From: Pararobbsia silviterrae
GTDB lineage: Bacteria; Pseudomonadota; Gammaproteobacteria; Burkholderiales; Burkholderiaceae
Direction: 5' to 3'
DNA length: 64,000 bases
Assembly: GCF_003628125.1 (NCBI RefSeq)
Contig: NZ_RBZU01000002.1
Location: 434,001 to 498,000, forward strand
The stretch's first letter is position 1; every line of letters starts with the position of its first letter. Position numbers and translations under genes: made by a program. Positions 36,296 through 45,158 of this stretch are shown piece by piece. The notes under the pieces were generated by a model. The model was given only the letters and a program-made list of their open reading frames with translations, had not been told where the DNA came from and made no database searches.

Positions 36296-36580
36296 TCAAC
36301 GGTTGTCGACGCGCTTGATAAACGGCCGAATATCGATCGATTGCCAGATGCCGGCCTGGTTGAACGGATCGTTCTTCACGAATGCTTCGACGTCTTCGAC
36401 GCGATCGGCTTCGTAAAGAAAGAAGCTGCCGATCATCGTCGCGCCGTCCGCCTGCGTCAGCGGTCCAGAGATAAGCGTCGTGATCGGCGCCGTTTGCAAA
36501 TAGGCTTTGTGCGCGTCGTAATGGGCCAAGCGGCGTTCGACGCTGTTCGGAAAATCCAGGCAGTACACGGTGAAATGCAT
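36296..36580 (-). CDS. YciI-like domain protein
   Basis: A 94-residue single-domain protein of the YciI/YCII family, related in fold to muconolactone isomerase and Dabb proteins. Its conserved histidines and acidic residues (RRLAHYDAHKAYL, SGPLTQADG, FVKNDPFNQAGIW) are visible. Family members are found beside ring-cleavage genes and in some cases act as lactone isomerases or dehydrochlorinases. Position between maleylacetate reductase and an SDR suggests a role in tidying an intermediate after ring cleavage; that is inference. Confidence 0.85.
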   Translation of the reverse strand: MHFTVYCLDFPNSVERRLAHYDAHKAYLQTAPITTLISGPLTQADGATMIGSFFLYEADRVEDVEAFVKNDPFNQAGIWQSIDIRPFIKRVDNR

Positions 36581-36656
36581 GGCGCTCCTCTCTCCTTTTT
36601 TTGTTAAAGCATGCGGTCTCGATGCGCGTCACACATGACGCATGACAGATGACGCA

Positions 36657-37727
36657 TCACGCGTCGCGCGGCGCAACGCCGTCAAACGCATCCTGCAACA
36701 GCGCCCGAATCGCGTCGCGATCGATCGGCCGCGGATTCCAGTAGGGGTTGGCCGTCGCGATCTGCGCGGCTTTTTCGACGTCTTCCTGCTTCATGCCGAT
36801 ATGCTTGAGCGCCACGGGCGCACCGTTGGATTGCGCAAGCGCGTACAAACCGGTCGCCGCATCGTGCGCGCCGATCGCGCGCGCGATGCGCTCCATCGCT
36901 TGAGGCGCCGCATATCGGTTATAGGCGAGCACGTGCGGCAAGACGATCGTGTGCGTTTGCGCGTGCGGCAGATTGAAGCTGCCGCCCAGCGTATGGCATA
37001 GCTTGTGATGAAGCGCCATGCCGACGTTGCCCAGCACGGTGCCGCACAGCCACGCGCCATACAAGGCATCGGCGCGCGCTTCGATATCGGCCGGCGAGCG
37101 CACGATGGCCGGCAACGAACGCGCGAGCGCGGCGATGCCTTCTTGCGCCATCAGGCTCATGACAGGATTGGCATCCTGGGCATAGAGTCCTTCGGCCGCG
37201 TGCGCGATCGCATTGATGCCGCTCGTCAACGACATCGCGGGCGGCAGGGACAGCGTCAGCTCCGGGTCGTAGATCACGGCCTTGGGCATGACCCGGAAAT
37301 CCTTGCCGGTCCGTTTGATGCCCGCTTGCGTGATGCCGTAGACCGGCGTCATCTCGCTGCCGGCGTACGTCGTCGGGATCGCGAGGATGGGCAGATCCGA
37401 CGTCAGCGCGATGGCCTTGCCCAGGCCGATGGTCGATCCGCCGCCGACCGCGACGGCGCAGTCGGCATTGACTTCGCGCGCGATCCCGCGTGCCTGTTCG
37501 GCGAGTTCGAGCGGCACGTGCATCGTCGCCTGATCGAACAGGCCGGCTGCCCGGCCGCCGAGGCGTTCGACGATCCGCTTGCCCATCTCGACCTGTTCCG
37601 GGCTACAGAGCACCAATGCGCGTTCCGATCGCAAGTTCAGCACTTCGCGTTCGAGATGCGCGAGATGGCCTGCGCCGAACACGACGCGCGACGCGCGGGC
37701 TTCGTAGACGAAATCAAGCTTTGTCAT
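36657..37727 (-). CDS. Maleylacetate reductase
   Basis: A 356-residue iron-type alcohol dehydrogenase fold with the family's GGGSTIGLGKAIAL cofactor motif, PTTYAGSEMTP and the histidine-rich ALHHKLCHTLGG block. These are typical of maleylacetate reductases, which convert maleylacetate to 3-oxoadipate with NAD(P)H. ATG 37727 is chosen; an in-frame extension adds only 16 residues. Its start overlaps the upstream Dabb-protein gene by 14 nt. Together with the hydroxyquinol dioxygenase in the same operon the assignment is firm. Confidence 0.92.
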   Translation of the reverse strand: MTKLDFVYEARASRVVFGAGHLAHLEREVLNLRSERALVLCSPEQVEMGKRIVERLGGRAAGLFDQATMHVPLELAEQARGIAREVNADCAVAVGGGSTIGLGKAIALTSDLPILAIPTTYAGSEMTPVYGITQAGIKRTGKDFRVMPKAVIYDPELTLSLPPAMSLTSGINAIAHAAEGLYAQDANPVMSLMAQEGIAALARSLPAIVRSPADIEARADALYGAWLCGTVLGNVGMALHHKLCHTLGGSFNLPHAQTHTIVLPHVLAYNRYAAPQAMERIARAIGAHDAATGLYALAQSNGAPVALKHIGMKQEDVEKAAQIATANPYWNPRPIDRDAIRALLQDAFDGVAPRDA

Positions 37728-38064
37728 GGATCGATTCGGCGCGCTGGCCGTGCGTGTGATCGGATTCCGGAACATAGTCGACCTGATGACGGGCGATTCT
37801 CACGTTCTCCAACTCACGGCGCACGCGCAGGTGTTCGGGATGGTGGGCGTAGCCGTCGAGCGCTTCCGGCGACTCGAATTCCGCGATCAGGACGACGTCG
37901 CACGCGTAGTCCACTTGACTGAAGTCGAGTCCGACTTCGAGATGCCGCATACCGGGGATGCGGCCGCGCAAGGTCTCGAAGCTCGCCTTGACGCGCGCCG
38001 ATGCGGCCTCTCGCTCCGAAGCCGTGTCGCCCTGGACACGCCACATGACGATATGACGGATCAT
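37714..38064 (-). CDS. Dabb-domain (stress-responsive A/B barrel) protein
   Basis: A 116-residue protein starting MIRHIVMWRV, the usual start of Dabb proteins, with EVGLDFS, DVVLIAEFES and YAHHPEHLRVR following the family plan. It overlaps the dioxygenase stop by 4 nt at one end and the reductase start at the other, so translation is coupled to both. Dabb proteins form small dimeric barrels; some are cyclases or isomerases. A catalytic or carrier role for the unstable hydroxyquinol or its cleavage product is plausible but unproven. Confidence 0.88.
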   Translation of the reverse strand: MIRHIVMWRVQGDTASEREAASARVKASFETLRGRIPGMRHLEVGLDFSQVDYACDVVLIAEFESPEALDGYAHHPEHLRVRRELENVRIARHQVDYVPESDHTHGQRAESIHDKA

Positions 38065-38936
38065 GCGGCCCCCGCGTTGAGAACGAAGTCGAAATCGAGC
38101 GAATACCAGGGCGCGTCGAACCGCGTGCCGTCCGGCGCCGTTCCCGGCGCATGCTCGATCCAGTCCGCGATCAAGGTCGACCGTACGCCGAATACCACAT
38201 CGGAGTCGAGATAAGGATCGCCGTTTCTGAACACGTGCGTGACCAGTGTTTCGAAGCCGGGCGCGGCGATCATGAAATGCAGGTGAGCGGGGCGCCACGG
38301 ATGCCGTCCCGTTGCCGCGAGCATCCGGCCGACGGGACCGTCGTGAGGAATCGGATACGCCTCGGCGAGAATCGAGCGGAAATGAAAACGCCCGTGTTCA
38401 TCGGTCGTCAGTCGCCCTCGCGCGCGCATCACCGTCTCACCGCTTGCGTCGGGCGTTTGCACGTCGTAGAAGCCGTCTTCGTCGGACTGCCATACATCGA
38501 GGTGCGCGAACGGAATGGGTTCGCCGCCGACGCCTCGGATCTGCCCCGACACATAGCACGGCGCACCGTGCGCGCCGTTCGAAATGTCGTCACCGTTTTG
38601 ATAGACGGGCGATCCCTCGACGAAAAACGGCCCGAATACCGTCGCTTCCGTGCAATTCGACGGCTTGACGTTGTTTTGCGTCGTGACGAGCATCGACAGG
38701 CCCAGCGTGTCGGAGAGCAGGATGAACTCCTGTCGCTTGTCATCGGTGATATGACCGACTTCCGTCAGGAATGCGATGGCTTGCGCCCATTCGTCTTCGG
38801 TCAGCGCCACGTCTCTCGCGAACGCATGCAGATGCTGAACGAGACTCGTCATGATCGTTCTGAGCCGCGGCCGGTCGCAGCGCGCGAGGGACGCGATGAC
38901 GGCTTGCGTGATGGTGTCTTCGTTGATGTTCTGCAT
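38061..38936 (-). CDS. Hydroxyquinol 1,2-dioxygenase (intradiol ring-cleavage)
   Basis: A 291-residue intradiol dioxygenase with an N-terminal helical domain (to about residue 95) and a catalytic beta-sandwich. Fe(III) ligands are visible as Tyr157 (GFYDVQ), Tyr194 (EAYPIP), His218 and His220 (RPAHLHF). The 24- and 2-residue spacings of the last three agree with the described hydroxyquinol enzyme (Tyr197, His221, His223). It opens 1,2,4-trihydroxybenzene to maleylacetate, substrate of the reductase in the same operon. Catechol or chlorocatechol cleavage is less likely because no muconate cycloisomerase is near. Confidence 0.92.
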   Translation of the reverse strand: MQNINEDTITQAVIASLARCDRPRLRTIMTSLVQHLHAFARDVALTEDEWAQAIAFLTEVGHITDDKRQEFILLSDTLGLSMLVTTQNNVKPSNCTEATVFGPFFVEGSPVYQNGDDISNGAHGAPCYVSGQIRGVGGEPIPFAHLDVWQSDEDGFYDVQTPDASGETVMRARGRLTTDEHGRFHFRSILAEAYPIPHDGPVGRMLAATGRHPWRPAHLHFMIAAPGFETLVTHVFRNGDPYLDSDVVFGVRSTLIADWIEHAPGTAPDGTRFDAPWYSLDFDFVLNAGAA

Positions 38937-38955
38937 TGGATCGGTGTGCGCCGGG

Positions 38956-39834
38956 TTAGGCGGCTTTCGGGTGAGCCGTGGTGTCGAAGTGGCGCATCGT
39001 CGCCTGATAGGCGCGCGTCGCCATGTCTTCCAACGGAAGCTTGCGCTCGACCTCGGACAGAATCTCGACGCCCCACGGGCCCTGATAGCCGGTGGCTTGA
39101 ACGGCTTCGATAAAGCGTCCGACATCGAGCACGCCGTCGCCCGGAAGCCGGCGTTTGTGGATCGTGTCCATCCAGAGCGGCTCGATCGGATAGCGATCGG
39201 CGTCGTCGAGTTCGATGCCTTTGATAAAGCCCGGCTTGATCGTCGCGATCTCGGCGAAGTCGACGCCGCCGCGCGCAAGGTGCCAGATGTCGAGCAACAA
39301 GCCCGCATTCGATTGATTCGCGCCTTCGACGATCGCGCGGCCCGTCTCGATCGTGCGCACGTTGCTGAACGGCATGATTTCAAGCATGACTTGCGTTCCG
39401 CGCGCCGCGGCATCTCTGGACAAGGCGCCGAATGCATCGACCATCAGCGGGATGTCCGCGGTGTCTTCGCCGATGCCCGGTCCGATCTTGACGGCGCGCG
39501 CATGCAGCGCCTCGGCGGCGTCGAGCAATAGATGCCGCGCGGTGTCCGACGCCCTGCGGCGCTCGCCTGTCCGATACCAATCGACGAGGATTTCAAGCTC
39601 GACGTGCTCGATGCCGTTGGCTTCGAGAATCCGGCGCATTTCCTTGAAGCCGATCTTGTCGACCGTGGCGTACGCGTCGGCGTACACGAGTCCGATACCC
39701 TTCCATCCGGCGCGCGCGGCCGCTTCGACGCGATGCTGGAAGCTGAACGGACTGATTTCCGTCGGCCCGAACGGATATACGTCGCCCGACAGCGTGAAAT
39801 AGGCCGCGAGCAGTTCGATAGGGGGGTGAGACAT
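38956..39834 (-). CDS. Sugar phosphate isomerase/epimerase-type TIM-barrel protein (AP endonuclease 2 family)
   Basis: 292 residues of the xylose-isomerase-like TIM-barrel family. Likely metal ligands are seen in MLEIMPF (Glu), LLLDIWH (Asp, His), GIELDDAD and VEILSE (Glu). ATG 39834 is set by AAGGAG 7 nt upstream; in-frame extension beyond it is unlikely. The family includes IolE (inosose dehydratase), 3-dehydroshikimate dehydratases and the catalytic subunit of C-glycoside-cleaving enzymes. All three functions would fit between a sugar-oxidising dehydrogenase and a hydroxyquinol dioxygenase, so this is probably the step that makes or releases the aromatic ring. Confidence 0.88.
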   Translation of the reverse strand: MSHPPIELLAAYFTLSGDVYPFGPTEISPFSFQHRVEAAARAGWKGIGLVYADAYATVDKIGFKEMRRILEANGIEHVELEILVDWYRTGERRRASDTARHLLLDAAEALHARAVKIGPGIGEDTADIPLMVDAFGALSRDAAARGTQVMLEIMPFSNVRTIETGRAIVEGANQSNAGLLLDIWHLARGGVDFAEIATIKPGFIKGIELDDADRYPIEPLWMDTIHKRRLPGDGVLDVGRFIEAVQATGYQGPWGVEILSEVERKLPLEDMATRAYQATMRHFDTTAHPKAA

Positions 39835-39921
39835 CTGATTCTCCTTGATGACGCGCGCTGACGACGCGGCGCGTTTCACATATGGATCACGCATTGAAGG
39901 GCTTGCGCGTATCGCAAGCAC

Positions 39922-41043
39922 TCAAATCGTGACCCGTCGCATCTCGATGGACGAGCGGATCGCGGCGTCGACGACACGCTGGATTTCCCAGGCTTCGTGG
40001 AAATTCGCGTGGGCGGGCGTGCCGCTTTCGATCGCGTTCAGAAAGCCCGCCATTTCCATGGTCTTGAGATCGTTGAAGCCAAGCTGATGTCCGCCCGCCA
40101 CCGTGAAATTCGAATAGGGCGGATGCGCGGGACCCGCTTCGATGCGCGTGAATCCCGATGTCCGCGCATCGTCGCCGACGCGGTAGTAGTGCAGTTCGTT
40201 GAGGCGTTCCTGCGAAAACACGAGCGCGCCCCGCGTCCCGAATACCTCGAATTCGAGCTGCATCTTGCGGCCCGTCGCGGCCCAGTTCGCTTCGATCGAA
40301 CCCGAACAGCCGCGGCCGAATTTCACGATCATCCGCGCGATGTCGTCGACGTGAACGTCGCGACGCGCTTGCGCGCCCGGCGCAACGGGACGCGTGCGAT
40401 TGACGGTCTCGAGTTGCGCGTTGACCTCGACGATCGGGCCGAGCAGGAATCGCGAGAGGCCGATGATGTGATTGCCGATTTCGGCCAGCGCGCCGGCGCC
40501 GTTTTCGGGGTCCACACGCCAGTTGTACGGAATCTCCGGATCGGCCATATAGTCCTCGGCGTGCACGCCGCGGAAGCTCGTGATGTCGCCGAGTTCACCG
40601 GCCGCGATCATCGAGCGCGCGAGTTCGAGCAGCGGATTCTTGATGTAGTTGTAGCCGGTCTGGGTCACGACGCCGGCGGCCTGCGCGGCTTCCATCATGG
40701 CGAGCGCATCGGCCGCGGACGGCGCGATGGGCTTCTCGCAGTGCACGTGCTTGCCCGCCGCGATCGCCGCGAGCGCCATCTCCTTATGGAGACTGCACGG
40801 CGTCGTGATCGAGATCGCTTGAATCGCGGGGTCGTCGAGCAGCGTCCTCCAATCGCGTGTCGCGCGTTCGAATCCGAATTGAGCCTGGGCCCCGCGCGCG
40901 GCGGCCTCGTTGATGTCCGCGACGGCGACCAGACGCGGCTGCGCCGCGTCGGGAAACGCATAGGGCACGGCGCGATAGGCGAGTGCGTGCGCCTTACCCA
41001 TAAATCCTGTGCCGATGACGGCCACACCGACTTCACGTCTCAT
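39922..41043 (-). CDS. Gfo/Idh/MocA-family oxidoreductase
   Basis: 373 residues with an N-terminal Rossmann domain (VAVIGTGFMGKAHA at about 6-19), the EKP signature (HVHCEKPIA near residue 100) and the C-terminal Gfo/Idh/MocA domain with GGALAEIGNH-like wording. ATG 41043 has GGAG upstream. Members oxidise inositols, sugars or the 3-OH of glycosides with NAD. It is the first enzyme gene after the importer binding protein, so it probably oxidises the imported substrate directly. Confidence 0.92.
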   Translation of the reverse strand: MRREVGVAVIGTGFMGKAHALAYRAVPYAFPDAAQPRLVAVADINEAAARGAQAQFGFERATRDWRTLLDDPAIQAISITTPCSLHKEMALAAIAAGKHVHCEKPIAPSAADALAMMEAAQAAGVVTQTGYNYIKNPLLELARSMIAAGELGDITSFRGVHAEDYMADPEIPYNWRVDPENGAGALAEIGNHIIGLSRFLLGPIVEVNAQLETVNRTRPVAPGAQARRDVHVDDIARMIVKFGRGCSGSIEANWAATGRKMQLEFEVFGTRGALVFSQERLNELHYYRVGDDARTSGFTRIEAGPAHPPYSNFTVAGGHQLGFNDLKTMEMAGFLNAIESGTPAHANFHEAWEIQRVVDAAIRSSIEMRRVTI

Positions 41044-41151
41044 CCATGTCTCCAGAAAAACGATGCGACGCGACTTGCTTGGCGCAAGCAAGCCGTGCGT
41101 CGCGATATGCAGTGCGCTGCGCGATGCCTCGTGCGAGGGATCGCGCGACGA

Positions 41152-42111
41152 TTACTTCTGCTGCGAATAGCAGACGTTGACGTTCGATTTCGTCGCGATC
41201 GGGTTCGGCAGATAGTCGATGGCCTTCGGCGTGCCGCCCGTGGCGAGGGTTTTGGCCGCGCGCGCCGCCATCGCGCCGTCTTCGACGGGCGATTGATCGA
41301 TCGTGGCGTAGGCCTTGCCCGCGACGATCAAGTCGACGACGGGCGCATCGCAACCCAGTCCGACGAGCACGAGCTTCGACGGGTCGAGCCCCAGACGCTC
41401 CGCGGCCGTCACGACGCCGCGCAGCTCGGCGTCGTTCTCGGCGAACACGCCCTTGACGTCCTTGTATTGGGTGAACAATGCGGAAGCCGCCGATTCGGCT
41501 TTGACCGTGTCCCAGTCGGCGGGCAGCGCGCCGGCGACCTGGATGCCGGGCGCGCTCTTCTGCAGTTCGGCGGTAAAGCCCTGATAGCGCTGCAACTGAG
41601 GCGGCGTGCCCATCTGGCCGTTGATCACGAGGACCTTGCCGTTGGCGCCATAGCCCTTGTCCTTGAAGCCGTTGATCATGGCCTTGGCCGCTTGCTCGCC
41701 GTAGCTCACGTCGTTGGGACCCGTGAACGCCTGCCAGTACCGCGCGTACTTCGCATCCGGCATCGAGTTCGAAATCACGAGCGGAATCTTGGCCTGATTG
41801 ATCTTGCGGATCGAGGGCACCATGGCGCTCGAATCGACCGGCACGAGCACGAGCACGTCGGGCTTTTGTGCAATGGCCTGTTCGACTTGCGTCGCCTGCT
41901 CGGTCGCGTCGTAGTTGGTGACCTTCACATCCACGTCGATGCCCTGTGCCTGCGCTTCCTTTTGAAAGCCTTTGACGTAGAGGGCCCAGTACTGGACGCT
42001 TTGCGTCGGCATCAGCAGCGACACATGCGGCTTGGCGACCGCGGCCGCCGTGGCGCCGAGGCCGATCGTCGCGCCGAGCGCGCATGAAATGAGGGTTTTG
42101 TTCAGTGTCAC
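41152..42111 (-). CDS. CUT2-family ABC importer substrate-binding protein (importer 3)
   Basis: 319 residues: Sec signal (LISCALGATIGLGATAAAVA) and a peripla_BP_4 fold (HVSLLMPTQSVQYWALYVKG, QAIAQKPDVLVLVPVDS). The start is a GTG at 42111, 8 nt after GGAG; a longer frame is possible but breaks the signal-peptide plan. It is transcribed with the hydroxyquinol genes, while its ATPase and two permeases lie on the opposite strand across a 451-bp divergent promoter. Confidence 0.9.
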   Translation of the reverse strand: MTLNKTLISCALGATIGLGATAAAVAKPHVSLLMPTQSVQYWALYVKGFQKEAQAQGIDVDVKVTNYDATEQATQVEQAIAQKPDVLVLVPVDSSAMVPSIRKINQAKIPLVISNSMPDAKYARYWQAFTGPNDVSYGEQAAKAMINGFKDKGYGANGKVLVINGQMGTPPQLQRYQGFTAELQKSAPGIQVAGALPADWDTVKAESAASALFTQYKDVKGVFAENDAELRGVVTAAERLGLDPSKLVLVGLGCDAPVVDLIVAGKAYATIDQSPVEDGAMAARAAKTLATGGTPKAIDYLPNPIATKSNVNVCYSQQK

Positions 42112-42562
42112 CGTGTTGTCTCCTGTAAGGCGCTGCGTTCGAACGCGTGCGCCGGTGTCGTTGTGATCGGGGTTCACAGTACGGTGACGCGGGGCAAAGA
42201 AAAATGTGATCGCGCGAAAAGTTATTTCCAGCTAAAGAAAAAATGTCGCGCGAATCGGCCGCGAAGTGCGGCGCGACGCGAAGAATCGCGTGCGGTCGAG
42301 CGTGTGCGTGTGTCGATCCAAGGCCATGCCTGCGTGCCGCGACGCGATATTTGCGCTCAGCGGAAATATCATTTCGCCGCGCGGCATTTTTTTTTCAGGA
42401 ACCGACTTCTATTCTTCGCAGATCGACAAAAAGGGCTGGCGAGGCCGCGCGCTTCGCATGGCCGGCACGATGCCGATTCGCGCAAGGCTTGGGAACGACG
42501 CGGCGCGACATCGGGCTCAAAGATGGCCGAGATCGACATCGATCCGTTCCTGGAGGAAGACA
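42112..42562. other. Divergent regulatory region of the hydroxyquinol/importer 3 locus
   Basis: 451 bases without a supportable gene. It is AT-rich between about 42185 and 42420 and holds a 25-bp dyad (42346-42370) and a direct repeat (AAAATGT, 2-4 nt, CGCGCGAA at about 42201-42217 and 42241-42254). Promoters for both directions should lie here. Confidence 0.65.
42346..42370. promoter_or_regulatory. 25-bp inverted repeat, probable operator
   Basis: GATATTTGCGCT at 42346-42357 and AGCGGAAATATC at 42359-42370 are inverted copies with one mismatched pair around a single central base (42358). A dyad of this size in a divergent promoter is typical for a dimeric regulator; the LacI protein at 47523 and the LysR protein at 46159 are the local candidates. 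Confidence 0.6.
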
Positions 42563-44134
42563 ATGCATGCCCAAGGGCACGACCTGGCCGGTGCGAGCCT
42601 GCTGAGCGCTCGCGATCTGAAAAAGAACTATGACGGCGTCAAGGCGCTGAGCGGGGTCAGTCTTGAACTCGCGCCCGGTGAAATTCACGCGCTATGCGGA
42701 GAAAACGGCGCGGGCAAAAGTACGTTCATCAAAATACTCGGCGGCCTCGTGACGCCCGACGAAGGCAGCGTGACGGTCGACGGCGTCACGCTGCGGCCGG
42801 GTGCGCGAACCGATCCCACGTTGATCTCGATCGTGCATCAGGAGCTGGCGATCGTGCCGACCTTGTCGGTGCTCGACAATATCTTGCTCGGCGGGGTCGG
42901 GCAGGGCGAGCTCTATCGTCGCGGCCGCTACCGCGACGCGGTGCGCGCGCATCTCGATTCGGTCGGGCTCGAACACGTCAAGCTCGACGCGCGCGCCTCG
43001 CAGTTGAGCCTCGCGGAGTGCCAACTGATCGAGATCGCGCGCGGCGTATCGCGGCGCGCCAAGGTGCTGTTGCTCGACGAACCCACCGCGACCTTGTCGG
43101 ATGCCGAGATCGTGCGCGTGTTCGACGTGGCGCGTCGGCTGCGCGACCAGGGCACGGCCATGATTTTCGTGAGTCATCGTCTCGACGAGGTCTTCGCGCT
43201 GACGGATCGCGTCACCGTATTCCGCAATGGTCAGCATGTGATGACCGAGCGCACGGCCGATCTGTCGACCGCGGATGTCGTGAAGGCGATGATCGGGCGC
43301 GATCTCGTGCATCGGCATGTGACGCCGCCGCCGCCGCGCGCGCCCATGACGCCGCGTGTATCGATCACCGATCTCCATGTCGGCGACCGCTTGAAAAACC
43401 TGTCGATCGACGTCGCGCCGGGCGAGATTGTCGCCGTGGTCGGACAGCTCGGATCGGGCGCGGAAACGGTGGTCGAGGCGCTCGCCGGTCTGCGCGGCGA
43501 CATCTCCGACGCCGTGCGTCTCGATGGCGCCGACGTCGCGATCGGCAGTGTACGCAGCGCCTTGCGCGCGGGGATCGCCTACGTCGCGGAGGATCGCGCG
43601 GGCAAGGGTGTCTTCCTCGATGCACCGATCGAAATGAATATCACGTCGTCCGTGATGGCGCGCTTCAGCCGCGCGGGCATCATGCAGCGCACCGCCGAAC
43701 ACGAAGCCGCAAAAACCTTGGCCGGTCAGTTCGCGATCGACCCCAAGCGGCTGCCCAACGAAGTGTCGACCTTGAGCGGCGGCAACCAGCAGAAGGTTTC
43801 GCTGGCCAAGGCTGTCGCACTCGATCCGCGCGTGCTGCTGCTCAACGAGCCGACGCGCGGCGTCGACATCGGCGCGCGAAGCGAAATCTACGCGACGTTG
43901 CGGAAGATGGCCGCGCAAGGCATTGCGATTATTTTCTATTCGACGGATCTCGAAGAGATTCTCGAGTTTGCCGACACGGTGCTTACGATCTTTCGCGGTC
44001 GCGTCGTCCGATGCAAACCTCGGCACGAACTCGACGGCGACATGATTCTTCACGATATCGTCGCGGGCGGCGTCGAGACCGGGCACGCTCACTCGACATT
44101 CCGCTCCCAGACAAGGGACTCCGCTCATGCATAA
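42563..44134 (+). CDS. CUT2-family ABC importer ATP-binding protein (importer 3)
   Basis: 523 residues with two ATPase halves: GENGAGKST, LSLAECQ and LLDEPTATL in the first; GQLGSGAET, LSGGNQQK and LLNEPTRGVD in the second. In the second half Walker B has Asn where Asp is usual (LLLNEP), which is common in degenerate halves. ATG 42563 has GGAGG 6 nt upstream; a much longer in-frame extension to 42266 runs through the operator region and is rejected. The next permease overlaps its end by 8 nt. Confidence 0.9.
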   Translation: MHAQGHDLAGASLLSARDLKKNYDGVKALSGVSLELAPGEIHALCGENGAGKSTFIKILGGLVTPDEGSVTVDGVTLRPGARTDPTLISIVHQELAIVPTLSVLDNILLGGVGQGELYRRGRYRDAVRAHLDSVGLEHVKLDARASQLSLAECQLIEIARGVSRRAKVLLLDEPTATLSDAEIVRVFDVARRLRDQGTAMIFVSHRLDEVFALTDRVTVFRNGQHVMTERTADLSTADVVKAMIGRDLVHRHVTPPPPRAPMTPRVSITDLHVGDRLKNLSIDVAPGEIVAVVGQLGSGAETVVEALAGLRGDISDAVRLDGADVAIGSVRSALRAGIAYVAEDRAGKGVFLDAPIEMNITSSVMARFSRAGIMQRTAEHEAAKTLAGQFAIDPKRLPNEVSTLSGGNQQKVSLAKAVALDPRVLLLNEPTRGVDIGARSEIYATLRKMAAQGIAIIFYSTDLEEILEFADTVLTIFRGRVVRCKPRHELDGDMILHDIVAGGVETGHAHSTFRSQTRDSAHA

Positions 44135-45143
44135 GACCGCCGTCGAGCCGCATCAAGCGGCCGGCTCCGCCCCCACGCTCGCACGTCGCTCGCGAGCCTT
44201 CTTGCTCGGTTCGACGAGCATCCATGCCGCTTCGGTTCGCGTGGCGACCGTGCTGTTGATCGCCGCCGCATGCGCCTTCGTTCCGCATTTCAGCGAGTTC
44301 GGCAATGTGCAGGCGCTGATGTACGCGCTGGCGGCCGTGGGCATCGGCGCGATCGGCATGACGCTGATCACGCTGAGCGGAAATCTGTTCATGCTGTCGA
44401 TGGGCGCGACGGCGGCCGTATCGACCGTCATGTTCGCCGCCTTGATTCATCTCGGACTGATCGTGACCGTCGTGCTCGTCGTGTTGGCCGGGCTCGTTGC
44501 CGGCGCGATCCAGGGCGCCGTGATCGCATGGGGACGCGCGAATCCGATCATCACGACGATCGCGACGTCGTCGATCATTCTTGGCCTCGGCGTCATCTAT
44601 ACCGGGGGGCTCACGATCATCGGAAACGGCGATGCGAGCTGGCTCGGTCAGGGCAAGGTGTTCGGATGGCTACCCACGCAAATCATCGTGTTTGCCGCGT
44701 TCGTCGCCGTCGCGAGTTTCGTCTTGCAGAAGACGCGTGTGGGACGCGAGATCCGCTTGATCGGCATGCGTGCGGAAGTGGCGCGCATCGCGGGGCTGCG
44801 CATGAATTGGGCGTTGCTGCTCTGCTATGGGTACGCGGGCGCCGCCGCCGCTTTGGCCGGGTCCTTGATCGCCTCGTCGTCGACGCAGGGCAACCTCACG
44901 TATGGCGTCGATCTCGACTTCAATGCGATCGCGGCGGTTCTCGTCGGCGGTATCTCCATTCGAGGCGGACGCGGTCAGATTTCCGATGCGGTCGTCGGTG
45001 CGATTTTCCTGGCCGTGATCAGCAATATCCTGTTGGTCAGCGGCGTCAGTTACGAGTACCAACTCGTTGTGAAGGGGGCGGTCGTGCTCGGCGCCGTCGT
45101 GTTCGGTGCGTTGCTCGCACGCTTTCGGCCGCGCGGCCGGTAA
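44127..45143 (+). CDS. CUT2-family ABC importer permease A (importer 3)
   Basis: 338 residues, roughly nine hydrophobic segments, with TLSGNLFMLSMGATAA near residue 90 (where other members have GIDLSVG) and the late GGISIRGGRGQISDA block. It pairs with a second permease encoded 15 nt downstream, so importer 3 probably uses a heterodimeric channel. Confidence 0.9.
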   Translation: MHKTAVEPHQAAGSAPTLARRSRAFLLGSTSIHAASVRVATVLLIAAACAFVPHFSEFGNVQALMYALAAVGIGAIGMTLITLSGNLFMLSMGATAAVSTVMFAALIHLGLIVTVVLVVLAGLVAGAIQGAVIAWGRANPIITTIATSSIILGLGVIYTGGLTIIGNGDASWLGQGKVFGWLPTQIIVFAAFVAVASFVLQKTRVGREIRLIGMRAEVARIAGLRMNWALLLCYGYAGAAAALAGSLIASSSTQGNLTYGVDLDFNAIAAVLVGGISIRGGRGQISDAVVGAIFLAVISNILLVSGVSYEYQLVVKGAVVLGAVVFGALLARFRPRGR

Positions 45144-45158
45144 TCTGGAGACAGACCG

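Noticed and set aside
39997-42087. Long plus-strand open frame (about 700 codons) opposite the Gfo/Idh/MocA and binding-protein genes
   Set aside because: Low-complexity Arg/Asp/His-rich translation; the minus strand encodes two recognisable proteins with ribosome sites.
42266-42562. N-terminal extension of the importer 3 ATPase
   Set aside because: It covers the 25-bp dyad and AT-rich promoter; ATG 42563 has a strong GGAGG and matches the family start.
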